NCBI GenBank assembly: GCA_022828595.1 | Contig: JAKGHH010000002.1 | Location: 71,148,383-71,212,382 of the forward strand | Source of the DNA: Nelumbo lutea | Taxonomy: Eukaryota; Streptophyta; Magnoliopsida; Proteales; Nelumbonaceae | Direction of reading: 5' to 3' | DNA length: 64,000 bases | Shown here: one piece after another, positions 11,437-23,000 of the stretch | Layout of the letters: each line of letters begins with the position of its first letter | How positions within the stretch are numbered: the stretch's first letter is position 1 | The notes under the pieces: model-generated | Seen by the model: only the letters and a program-made list of their open reading frames with translations | Database searches by the model: none | Told to the model about the DNA's origin: nothing | Translations under genes and position numbers: made by a program

Positions 11437-11749
11437 AACTTAAAAGTTAAAACTTCATTTTTGATAATATGACCTTCATAAAAATCGCAATACAATAGTA
11501 AGAAAACAAAATTATCTTATATATTATCTATCAAATTTATCCTTTTGGACATAAAACATAATAAAAATTATAAGAAATTTGAAAAACCGACCCAATTTTT
11601 ATTCATGAATCATGACAAAATCACATAACCAGAACCCATATAATTCGTTCTGTCAGTTCCATTTGTTCCAAGCCGATCCATTGACAGAACTAACTAATCA
11701 ACCCCTTTATTAAATTATCTCCTTTATTTGCCATTCTTCTATTTCTCTA
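11437..11749. other. No gene recognised
   Basis: AT-rich DNA with no supported feature. Confidence 0.4.
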
Positions 11750-11862
11750 GGCTCAGTTTGGAAAGAATATAAATGCAAATATATATAACAAAAATATAAA
11801 CAAAATAATACAAAATATAAGGTTTTGCACTCATATTTGCATTTGTCTTCCAAACTGAGTCC
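11750..11862. mobile_element. Tourist-like foldback MITE (ggctcagtttgg family)
   Basis: A 113-bp hairpin: ggctcagtttggaaagaat at the left against caaactgagtcc at the right, with matching aaatgcaaat arms. No clear 3-bp duplication. The same family recurs five times between 34.7 and 36.3 kb. Confidence 0.65.
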
Positions 11863-12730
11863 AAAGATCAATTAATTTTGTATATCCATCCAACTGTCGA
11901 TCGAGTATAAGTATTGATTACTCTAGAAACTTTTGTCATCTATTACCGTATACGTAACAACTAACAATTAAATCTTTTCGTATATTGTATTATACAATTT
12001 GCCCTCAAGGAAAATAGGACAATATTTTACTATTTGCAATGTTTCATCTTCCTTAATTCTGAAACCCAATCTTTTGCTAATAACCTCTTCTAGCAAATTA
12101 ATAACGATGAATTGATGTATAAAATTTTTAAGAGATAAATATATAAATATATATGAGGGTACAATATTTTTTAAGCCACCCTCCAGGTGAAATAATTGAT
12201 AATTGATTTGATATTAATTTAGAAATTTGTTTAATGTGTTGATTATAGATTTAAAAAAAAAAAAAAACTGTGTCGGCTGGATGCCGGAGGCCTACTATCT
12301 TTTCCTGGTGGTGGTTGGAAACTCCTTTGACAATTAGTTTGAGCCCCAAAATCTTGCAATTTGACAAAAGAAACATCTCTTGTTTTGTTTATCTTTTCAT
12401 TATGAATTGACATCCAATCTACTCTTTAGTCAAGTTGGGTAAGGGATTTTATATGTCCCATTTGGCAGAAAACAAGCACAATTTGACCTTTGATAGTCAT
12501 CACTTTCGAAAATCAGAGTTGAGATACCAGGCTTTATAAGAAATTTAACGCCTTTCAAGCCTCTGTTTCAAACAGCAGAGCATAGAGGAAATCTTCATGG
12601 CTTACCATACTAGAATCTCCCCGACTCATCACACGTTATAAATAATATCCAAACAGCACAGCATGAAGGATGATCCAAATTCAATCCACTATCTAAATAT
12701 GGATCCACTCCGATCCACTCCAATATAGTA
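11863..12730. other. No gene recognised
   Basis: No supported gene. A short A-run lies near 12252-12268. Confidence 0.4.
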
Positions 12731-12738
12731 GAAATTTC

Positions 12739-13015
12739 CATGGTTTTTAAAATTGGACCGGACTGGATGGTTGGACCGGAAAAACCAGGAATCGGTCACT
12801 TGATTGGTTTCGTTTTTTCTTAAAATCGTTGATTTTGGTCAGTAAACCGCAGAACCGGCCGGTTAATTGTTCAAACAGTTTTGACCATTTTTTAATTTTT
12901 TTAAACTTTTTTATTTTTTATTTTTTTGTCAGAACGAGCCAACCGTTCAGGTTGAACGGTCGGACCGTTCGATCCTGTAACCAGACCCCTGACCAGTTCG
13001 ATTTTATAAACCATG
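12739..13015. mobile_element. hAT-like MITE, copy 4 of 4
   Basis: A 277-bp copy with perfect 8-bp duplication gaaatttc at 12731-12738 and 13016-13023. Inverted ends catggtttttaaaattgg and attttataaaccatg. The interior contains the perfect palindrome gaacggtcggaccgttc near 12954. Confidence 0.85.
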
Positions 13016-13023
13016 GAAATTTC

Positions 13024-13870
13024 TATATATTCTCTACTAGTAAAATTGATTTGAACTTTGTATTTTTACTAAATTCATAAGTTTTACTTCATACAAGTAA
13101 GCTTAAATTCTTTTTATTAATAATAATAAAATTAATTTTAATTTAATTTATTTATATTATTCAATATCCTATTGCAATCCGAATTCAATTCCATTCCGAT
13201 ATAAATATCAAGTTTTAATTTGAACACAAAATAAAAAAATCAAATTTGGATATGCCCATATCCATATTATTCTATTTGAATAGATCTGATCCATTCGTAG
13301 TACCAACCTGTACTATACTATGCGTCTACATATCCTACCAATAAAATACGTTCCAACACCCTATCAGCATGATCTAACACTACAGATCTTATACATGACA
13401 GGTCCCACTTTATAGTGGGTCACAGTCTCATGGTGAGATGTGTGATCTATGATCATGTTGGTAGGACGTTGAAACATGTTTTGTTGACAGCAGATTGCAT
13501 CTAGGACCGTAACTGGATCGGGTTTGGCAAAATCTGATCCAACTACTTTGAATTTGAATCCTAATGCACTCAAATTTTTTAATTTAGTGAAATACAAAAT
13601 ATACAAAAAATTTAAAAGATAATTACTTTTCAACATTTATATATAGTAAATTAGTGAAATATAACATACTAAATTTATTATATAAGGAAAATCTATGATA
13701 GAGGAAAGACATGGTACTAGAAGAGCTTTAGCCAATCAAAGCACCCACCTAAATTGTGATTAATACCACCTTATTGGTTGTCTCTTTTTTATTTTTATTT
13801 TTATTTTTTAATTTCATTTCATTTTTGAAACAACCAATGAGAGGCTCTCCTTCCCCATTAAAAATTACCT

Positions 13871-13907
<37 letters not shown>

Positions 13908-15387
13908 CACACATACACACGTTCCCAAGAACCTAACTACCTCCCCACTTTCTCCTAAATTATCTCTAGTTCCTATTTATCTCCTAAATTTTCTCTTATT
14001 TAGTAGAGAGTTTCTCATAAATTATCTCTAATTTCAATTTATCTTCCAAGTTATATCTAATACCAATTTATCTCCAAAATTATCTCTAATCTATTAAATA
14101 GTTTCTCTCCTAAATTGTCTCTAATTCCTAATTATCCTCTCCCCCACTTTTTCTCTATATCTATCTAAAGAAAGTTTGAATTAAAAACTTAAAGAATTAT
14201 TTAAATATTCTAACAAAATTATACAGTAACTTTAAAACATTTATTAAAAACAAAAAAATAATTCTAATAGATTTAATAATATTCATATTATTAATAATTT
14301 TATATTTTTACAAAATTCATCACAAAATTATGTAATAACAACATAAATTATATAATAATAGTATAAATTATAATTTTATGGATTATTAAATTTAATAAAT
14401 AATTAATATTTTAAAATTTAAATAACTAATTTCACTTATATTAATTAATAATTTGAGAAAATAACTTTTAGAAAAAATTAATATTTATTAATAATAATTT
14501 TAAACTCTTAATATATATTTATTATATAATTATATATACTAACATTAATATTTATTGCATTAAAATAATTATTTATTATTTTTATGATAAACACATTTTC
14601 AATAATTATATATAAATTTATTTTTGTTTTGTTACTAAAGAGATAATTTTCAATAATTATTAGAGATTGAACTACTGTTATTGAACTTTTTAAATCTAAT
14701 TTATTGCAATTATTGTACTTATTGTATTTTTATTAGTAATTTATTATATTTTCATTATCAATATATTTTCAATAATTTTGTAATTTTGGTACAAATTTTC
14801 AATAATTGTTGGTGATTAAACTATTGTTATTTATTAAAGATTAGAGTATTAATTTAGTTAAAATTAGGAGTATTTGTGGGTTGGTTTGGTTTGGTTGAAA
14901 GTTGTTTGGCCAACCAAACTGATCTGGTCAAGGTGGGGAATTGGTCACTCGAAACTGACCGACCATTTGTGAAGACAACCACTCGTGTTGTATTGATTTG
15001 GGTCGATTTTTTGTTTGGTCAGTCGGTTCAAACGATTTGAACTAAAAAAATTAAATTTAACTCAACCAAAGCGAAATTGATCCAACCTGGTTAGGTTGGG
15101 AAATTATTATTGGACCAAAGCTGACTAGAAATAGAAAATCGACCAACTCTGGTCAAGTTGATAAGGTTGGTCAGTTTCATTAGTTGGATGAACAACCTTT
15201 GCTTAAACTAATTATTATTGTTTTTGTATTTTTAAAAAATTTATTTATAGTAGTATATAAAATATAAAAAATTATTAATTATTTAAAAAGTTAAAAATAT
15301 AAAACATACTTTTATGTGTTTCTATTGTTTTTCTTTCATTTAACAAATCCCATGCATCTCACGAGCCCCCTAGTATTATAATATAAT
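13024..15387. other. AT-rich intergenic DNA
   Basis: No supported gene. A CT microsatellite lies at about 13874-13904. About 14160-14860 is extremely AT-rich. About 14870-15200 holds repeated ttggtca/gaccaac words that look like an eroded inverted-repeat element, but I cannot bound it. Confidence 0.4.
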
Positions 15388-17215
15388 GGGAATATTCCCG
15401 ATTAGTACCCTATACTTTGGGCCTAGTGCCACTTTGGTCCCCAAACTTTGAAATGTGACAATTTAGTACCCGGACTTTCAAAATGTGCCAATCTAGTGCA
15501 TGTTGCTAACCAGCCTTTAAATGTCATGTGAAAGGCCACAGACTTTTTTTTTTTTTTTACATTTTGATTTTTTTTTCTCCTAAGAAAAACTAAAATACTT
15601 AACTTTCCTTTGGGGACTAATTGAAAAACTAAAAAAAATCTAACAAAGAAATGAAAAAAAAAATAGTTACCAAGATACAAAATGACAACAAATTGAAAAA
15701 AAAAAGGAACTTTATTCCATTTAAAATATAAAAAATTACATTGTTGAAAAATAACAAATGATTTAAATAAAATTGAAAAAATCATCCCATCTCCTTGACT
15801 TTAATCATTTGCTTCATCAGGTGTAGTAGTGTCATGCCCTCCTTTGCCTTGTAATTTATCCTCAACATTCAACAAATTTTTAAAGTAGATGTCTTTTTTC
15901 TCATTTCTCATGAAAGAGCAAATGTTTGCCTAAGTGGCTAGTACCACCCTTGGTACTAAAGCTAAAGTCAATCCTGTATTTTTGGTAAACGACTCTTTTT
16001 CTTATTCCCTCAACCCCCTTTATTTTAAATATTTTGCAAATCAGGCTAGTGAACTTAATGTTGGGGAATTGGTTTCTAAAAGAGGAGCCAACCATTTTTT
16101 TAATTCTAAAAGATGAAAATTAATTTAATTGCACTTACTCGGATGACCAGATTACCAGTTCAAAATCTCAACTTGATTTCAACAGTTGAAGCCTCAAAAC
16201 CTCCTAAATCGCTAAGAGAATATGAGAATTTAGAAGATAATTACTAAATTGGTGTAATGAGAATGGTGGATGATATGGCTATTTATAAGAATTTAAAATA
16301 ATTTAATTGCCCAAAATACCCTAGAAACTAGTCATTTTTTAGTTGTTGGGATGGGTAGTTTCGTTACTATAAAGCCATTTATCACTTTACCCAAACGCCT
16401 CCAAAATCCCAAACTAGATGTTATATAGGATGTAGTTGCTAGAGGTGCATTATTGTCTTTTTCTTTGCCCCCAAAGCCAAAATACATAAATACCCCCTTA
16501 TAGGCTTATAGTGGTTGATTGAGGGGGTATTTCTGTAAAAAAACCCTAAAAAGTTGAAACTAGCCGTTTGGAGGGGGGTCCCCAAGGGCCCCAATGCCTA
16601 ATTTCTCGAGCAGGCTACACTCGACCCATTGCGGGTCCACAGGCCATGCCATGTTGCGTGTCGTGCCATGTGTTGGGCCATGACAGCACGACACAATCGT
16701 GTTGTATCATCCGGCCCACGGACATGAAACCCCCGACCTAGCATAGCCCGCACGATCGTGGGACACGTGCCTATGTGCCAAGCCGTGGGCAACACGACCC
16801 GATTTACGCCTCTAGGGAATGGTAATGATCCAGCTCCTACAAAAACCAAATGACTCCCCTCAAATCCCCAACTAACGAATGTGACAAGTGTTGAAACCCT
16901 AACGGGTTTAGTGTTGTTCACCATTGCTTTGGTTCAATCTTAATTCATGAGGAAGAAGATGATGAGCATTGTTTTGGATCAACCTTAATTCCTAAAGAAG
17001 AAGATGATGGACAGTATTTTGAAGGGTAATTTTGACATTTTCAAAAAATTAAATTGCACATATCATCACGTGATACACATGACTGACAACTGATTAACAG
17101 TAGATACTGGATTGACATATTTTGAAAATTCGGGTGCTGAATTATCGCATCTTAAAATTCAGGAACCAAAGTAGTACTAGGTCCAAAATATAAAGTAGTA
17201 ATCAAGAATTTTCCC
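15388..17215. mobile_element. Long-TIR element, 1.8 kb
   Basis: The left end (from gggaatattcccgattag) and right end (reverse-complemented gggaaaattcttgattac) match over at least 120 bp with many mismatches. Shared words include gcctagtgccactttggt against acctagtactactttggt. The interior is mostly AT-rich with a GC-rich insert at about 16600-16815. Long inverted ends suggest a Mutator-like non-autonomous element. I see no convincing 9-bp duplication and no transposase. Confidence 0.6.
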
Positions 17216-17598
17216 TTTGAATTTTTAATCAAATCTGAATCCAATCCAATTATTAATAGGAAGTACATGATATCGAATTAGACCTCGGATATTGGAGTGT
17301 CTTTGTTATCGGCTCCTTATAATACCGATATTTTTTTGGCAACAAAAAGACAGTTTCCATTTCTATTATAGTATAAACTGTACAAGCCTATGTTGCAGTG
17401 GATTATACCAAATAGTTTTCCCTTACAGGCTAGATATGCTAGGATGGTTCTCCCCTTGCAATGATTGGTCCACCGTTGGGGCATTGGAGGAGGAGTGCTC
17501 ATCCTACACAACCTGAGTTATTATCAAAGGAACCATCCAAATGGAGTATAAACATGGTTGTCATTTAAGGCGAGTGTACAATTGGTATTGTTTTCGGA

Positions 17599-17847
17599 GG
17601 CTGTGTTTGATTGCAATGCAAATAAATTTGCACTGGTGCAAAATTATGACAATGCAAATGGTTTGATTGTAAATTCTGACTTATTTTTGTTTTAAATTTT
17701 ACCTTATTTTATTTGATTGAAATAAATTAAGACATAAAGTAGAATAAGGTAAAATCTAAAACAAAATTAAATTGTACTTTGCATTTTCTTCATTTGCATT
17801 CCCGTGCATTTGTACTAGTTAAAATTGCATTGCAACCAAACACAGCC
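17599..17847. mobile_element. MITE with ggctgtgtttg ends
   Basis: A 249-bp element with inverted ends of about 25 bp: ggctgtgtttgattgcaatg and cattgcaaccaaacacagcc. It is flanked by gga on both sides (17596-17598, 17848-17850), a 3-bp duplication, though not the usual TWA. It lies inside the LINE remnant. Confidence 0.7.
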
Positions 17848-18404
17848 GGAAGGGTTAAGGTAGGAGTGTATTTCCTGATCCAGTCGATTACCTCCATTGG
17901 AGTGCTTGTTTGGTTGCTGAAAACCAATTTGTTTCGAGTCCTCCATAGGACGTAAATGTAAAGAGCAACACATCCTTTGCCAAAATAATAGAGTTAGAGT
18001 GCCTTTTAATTGGTTAAGGTCAGAGTCATATGGGTTTCTTGGGATGGGAATTCCTCCTGAAAGGTGGGTAACCAAGGGTCTGCGAAGAGTTGAGTGTCTT
18101 CACCATTGTTTATCTTCTTTAATTTAATAGGTTGGGGTTGAGCTCTTGTAGGAGGTTGTACTATTTGGTTTGGCTTCACATGGGCTTTTATTTGGGAAGT
18201 ATTTCTGTCTCGCCATCCTGCTCCTCCAAAGCGCATTTGGAGAATTGATCAATCTCCACACTTGTTTCTCAAAAACTGCCTTATTCATAAGCTTGCTTTG
18301 TCTGAACCCTAGGCCGCTAACTAACTTTTGTTGATAGGCTTTGCTCCATTTTATAGGTCTCCCACTTGCCACCAGAAGTTCTTCATCGTTTTGTCCATTT
18401 GTAA

Positions 18405-18513
18405 GGTTATGTTTGGTTTAAAGGAAAAAGTAGGAAAAGAAAGGGAAACCTTCACAATCTATGCATAAGTTTCCTTACCTTTCCCTGCTTTTTCCTTCAA
18501 ACCAAACACAGCA
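18405..18513. mobile_element. Tourist-like MITE, 109 bp
   Basis: Inverted ends ggttatgtttggtttaaagg and ccttcaaaccaaacacagca, flanked by taa at 18402-18404 and 18514-18516. It lies inside the LINE remnant and is closely related to the hairpin at 19611. Confidence 0.75.
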
Positions 18514-19610
18514 TAAGTGAATTTTTTTAGCAAGTACAACCGTTTGCATGGTGTAAATGGGGATGGCCTACTTGAGAAAGAAGCTTGGCACTCCAAGATA
18601 GTACTTTTGCTATGATTCTGTCCAGCAACCGTTTGATGTGTAGCTATTTTATCAACTCAAACACCTATCTAAGCACCGAGGTATCTTGTACCTTGCAATG
18701 GTTTCTTAACTTTTAAGTTTGGCCATGTCTAGGTACATTGCTATTGAATATGATGAATGATTTACCATGATTTATTTTCTGTCCAGAAAGTTATTCCAAT
18801 AGTGTAAGAATGGAGCTGAGAGTTCTCACTTGACCCATGGTTGTCTTGTAGAAGATGATACAATCATCTGCAAAGAGTAAGTGTGATATGGTAATAGCAT
18901 TTCTACATATTTTTGCTCCCTCAATGATCCCTTCTTGTTCTGCTGTTGTTAACAATTGAGTGAGCACTTCCATGCCTAATATGAAGAGGTATGGAGACAA
19001 AGGGTCAGTTTGCCTTAAACCTTTGTTCTACTGGAAGTGACCATGACAACATCCATCCAGTTTAACTGACAATGTAGGGGTGGAGAGATGCACTGATTTG
19101 TAGATCCTTCAGGAACCTAGATTGGAAAGGAGAAATGAGTTTTCCTAGTATTGGTTGCAATCTTGTTACCATCCATTTGGAGATGATATTGTAAAGGACA
19201 TTGCACAAATTTATAGGCTGGAAGTGTCCTGTCTTAGTTGGATTTTGGACTTTGGGAACAAAAATTATAGAGGTGTGTTATTCAGCTCTCTTTTGGTAGG
19301 TGCTCAATTTGGAAAGAAAAATGAAGAACCATTTGATGGATGTCTTGCCCCAATATTTCTGGTAGAAGATGGCTGTAAAACCATCCGGGCCTGGGGCTTT
19401 GTGAAGATGCATTTGATGAACAGCATTTGGGATTTCTTATAGTGGGTTCTTGTAAGAGTTGGATTCCTCCCTTGATCCAGAGATTTCTTGCCCCATGATG
19501 GACTTGCAATCTTCATGCTCTATCCAAAAGAGCAAGAAATGGAATTGAGGCCCGGGATGTATTTGGAGGTTGTGTCATAAGGTTTACTGGGGCATGGTCT
19601 GAATCATTTA

Positions 19611-19701
19611 GGTTATGTTTGGTTTGAAGGAAAAAGGTAGGAAAATCAATATAAGATTTATATTGATTTTTCTACCTTTTTCCTTCAAACCAAACATAAC
19701 C
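19611..19701. mobile_element. Near-perfect hairpin Tourist-like MITE
   Basis: A 91-bp element folds into arms of about 43 bp with one mismatch, around a short loop near 19654-19658. Ends are ggttatgtttgg and ccaaacataacc, with tta at 19608-19610 and 19702-19704. It sits 311 bp upstream of the ML gene start codon, probably in its promoter. Confidence 0.85.
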
Positions 19702-19704
19702 TTA

Positions 19705-20011
19705 TTGGAAAATGCTGAATTTTTGGGGCATTTTCGTAAATTCACTTGAAAAGAGATAAACAAACCGAAAAAAGACAAACCAGATTTGATTTTGCTTCTT
19801 GTTCTGTACTTCAGTTATCTGTAATCTCGTGTTTCGTAAGTTGATTCCGTCTCAAGCTCCTCTCTTTTGCACCTAACGTTCCTCGTCAAATGATGGATTC
19901 TTTCTTTCGACCCTGAAGAAGGGATATCTCCGTATCGCTCTCTTCCGCCCCTCCTCCCAATTTCATTTGTGGCTTTCTGCTCCTCTGTGTTTCCTATAGA
20001 TCGGTGGATTC
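19705..20011 (+). promoter_or_regulatory. Proximal upstream region of the ML gene
   Basis: This is the stretch between the hairpin MITE and the ML start codon. It presumably holds the core promoter and 5' UTR. A CT-rich stretch (ctctcttccgccc near 19938) is seen; no clear TATA box was chosen. Confidence 0.4.
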
Positions 20012-23000
20012 ATGGAGGCGGTTCAGTTCAAGTTGTTTCTGCCGCTATTTTTCGCGGCTTTTCTACTCTCTCCGTTGATTCATGCCACGAAAGTTAAGTA
20101 CTGCGGTGAGTTCTTCCTGAATCTGGTATATCTTTCTTCAATTCAGTTTTGAAATTTGAGGCATATAGCGGTTTTCTGCTGGTTATTCAGTTTTGTCTAC
20201 TTGGATGTTGAAAACCGGTTGATGTGAGAGTAAAAGAGGGGATTTGAATCTGTGATTCTAACAATCTGGGGGTTTTGAAAGAACTAGGCAATGGATGTAA
20301 TGTTTGTTCGATGGCCGTTTTTGTTTCAGTCGTCCGGTAATCGAATTTGATGAAGAAACATCCGGGTTGCGTTCTTCCTTATGGCCAGCGACAGTCGGTT
20401 AATTCGAAGAAATTGTGCTTGCTTTGAGTTTGATTTTGACCTGGATTTAGTTGCCATGGGTTTTTGTTGTTGGCAGAATGGATAGGTAGCTGATGTCTTG
20501 TGCGACTTTTAAAATGAATGCAGATAATAAAGGCAATTATGCTGTTAAAGTGAGCGGAGTCGAGATGTCGCCGGAGCCGGTGGTGAGAGGCAAGCCTGCG
20601 ACCTTCAGCATCTCCGCCACCACAGGTGAAGTCTGAACTTATATGTTCGTTCTCCTGGACTTTTGTGGTGGTATCTTTTTCTCCTGGAACTATTATTCAG
20701 GCTCAATAATTGCTTTCTTCTTACAAGCTTCTTCTTTCATTGATATAAATACAAGTCGATAACCTATTCTAATCAAATATTATCACACCTTTATTTTATT
20801 TGGTGTTGAATTGAGATTTTATGTATTTAATACACATTATTACAGTGGTTGTCAACCCTTCAAACTCGTTGGGATTGAAGGAGCAGCACACGTTGGCAAA
20901 TAATGCGATGCAATTCGTTATAATAATGAGATATAGCTTCCAGCCATGGTGGCTGTTGATGCATGTTAAGAGATTGTTTGCTAAGAAATCATGCGGTTTA
21001 TGATTGCCGAGGCTGTAGACGGTTTATGATTCCGTCTACAAAATTTTATGGTTTCTTCCTTTGTAGCTTTAGGCTTGAAAAAAGTAGTTGTTTCTATCAG
21101 ATAAGGATTTTTTTTTTATGATACCATTTATTTTTCTAATATTATGACTCTGTTGGATTTTAATTTTGAGTCGTCATACAACAACTCGTGTTTCTTTTCT
21201 TCCTTATCCTGTATTGAGTGATTGATTGATAGATTGTATTTGACCGGAATAAAGTTTCCATCCTTTTCCTTAACAGGCTTTAGGACCACAAATGTTTTGG
21301 ATAGACAATCAAAACAATCCCTATGCTTCTTAGTCTTTTCTTCTTGATATTTCTGTTCATGGGAAAAGTTGATAGCGTTATCTTCCCTTAATATTTTTTA
21401 AAAAGGCTATGTCAAATTCCACACCTAACTCATTTCACAAGCAGGTTTTAAACCATCATTAATGAGCCAAAATAGCTCTATCATGTTCATCCTCCTTGAA
21501 TGAAAACAAATTCACTATTGGAAATAAAATTACCTGTTCTTTTCCATGCAGATGAAGTAATCTTTGGAGGGAAACTTGTAATTGAGGTTTCATACTTTGG
21601 GGTACACATCCACACTGAGAGCCATGAACTCTGTGCAGAAACATCTTGCCCTATTATAGTGGGTGACTTTGTGCTCTCTCACACCCAAACATTACCAGGA
21701 TATACTCCCCCGGTAAGTTATCCTCCTTGTGCAGTATTTTAATTTTACCCATCAATCCCTAGCCTCTCCATTATCTTTACATTCTTGTTTGCTGGTTCAT
21801 TTAAACTAAGGGGCTGTTTGATAACAGCTGAAAGGTCTAAACTGAAAAGCTTATTGCCTTGTCTTTTAGTGAATAAGTTTTTAAGGATGCTGTGTGCTCC
21901 TTAATGGCTGAAGCTGAAATTGGCTAGAATATTGTGCCCTTGAATATTTTACTATTTAATTATTTTATCCACTAAAAGACAAAGCAATAAGTCCTTCAGT
22001 TCAGCAACTTCAGCTGTTATCAAACAGCCCCTAAGTGCCACATTGAATCAACAACTTGTTGATGAAGACTTCTTATGCAGTTTTTCAATTTAAACTTGGC
22101 AATCCCTAACCTCTTCATTTCTTTGTGTTCTTATTTGGTAGTTTATTTAAACTAGGTATTCAATCATCAGCTAGTTGATACAGACATGGTTTAAAATGTC
22201 CATAAATTTCCCAATATTTCCATTTCCATGGGTAGTGTGACACACAATTTTACTGGAATAGACATATTCCCAGTGAACACTACCAAAACTATATGGAGTA
22301 CAAGAGATAATATTTTAACATAAGTTGGTGCAATTTTGTAGATATGTGGAGTAACAATGTTATTGACTACCTAGTGTACATGATTACCACTTCGAGCCTG
22401 CTCAATATCCATTCCGAACATGGAGTTAAATATTAGTTCCTATTTGTGTAATAGATTATTTGGTTGATTTATTAGAATAATTTGCATTTTCTATGAATTC
22501 AAATTTTGCTCAAACTCATTCTATTATGTAGTTTTGAATCTTAAGGTTTATAAGACACTGAATTATTTTTCCTAGAACCTTAATTTCTTAGCTTTGTTTA
22601 ATGATTTAGAACAAGATAATAATTTAAAATGGTGTGCTTGTGCTTCTTTTATCATTTCATAAAACATCATTCTATATTTTTGCATATTTTACAATATTTC
22701 TAATGTCTGTAATTTTTACAATATTTCCATATGATATTTCTGACATGTTTTCTATATACATTTCCACCGACACCGACATTCTATACCTTGGATACAGACT
22801 TCTTATGTAGTTTTTCATTTTCAACTATTAATCCCTAACCTCTTTATCACTAAATTCTTATTTGTTGGATAATTTAAACTTCAAACCAAGTTTTGTATTC
22901 AATCATTAACCGGTTGATACAGACTTCTAATGCATGAAATTGTCTGTACATTTTGTTTGGTTGGTTTCCTTTTTATCTTTTCTAATGCTGTTGTTGTAAT

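Larger units (their letters stand above)
17300..19521 (-). pseudogene. LINE reverse-transcriptase remnant
   Basis: Reading the minus strand from 19521 downward, three frames together give a plant non-LTR retrotransposon. First is HKAPGPDGFTAIFYQKYWG, then FVPKVQNPTKTGHFQPINLC and PILGKLISPFQSRFL. Next is SPYLFILGMEVL with the catalytic block ISHLLFADDCIIFY (about 18840-19000). Then comes GLGFR..LMNKAVFEKQVWRL and ARQKYFPN (about 18200-18330), and ADPWLP near 18080. Many frameshifts and stops break it. Two Tourist-like MITEs (17599 and 18405) have inserted into it. Upstream parts (endonuclease) are not recognised. Confidence 0.75.

Noticed and set aside
16598..16924. 108-codon minus-strand open frame
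   Set aside because: Lies in a GC-rich insert within a long-TIR element, has no family signature; the ctagaggtg/cgcctcta ends near 16440 and 16814 hint at a nested element but flanks show no duplication.
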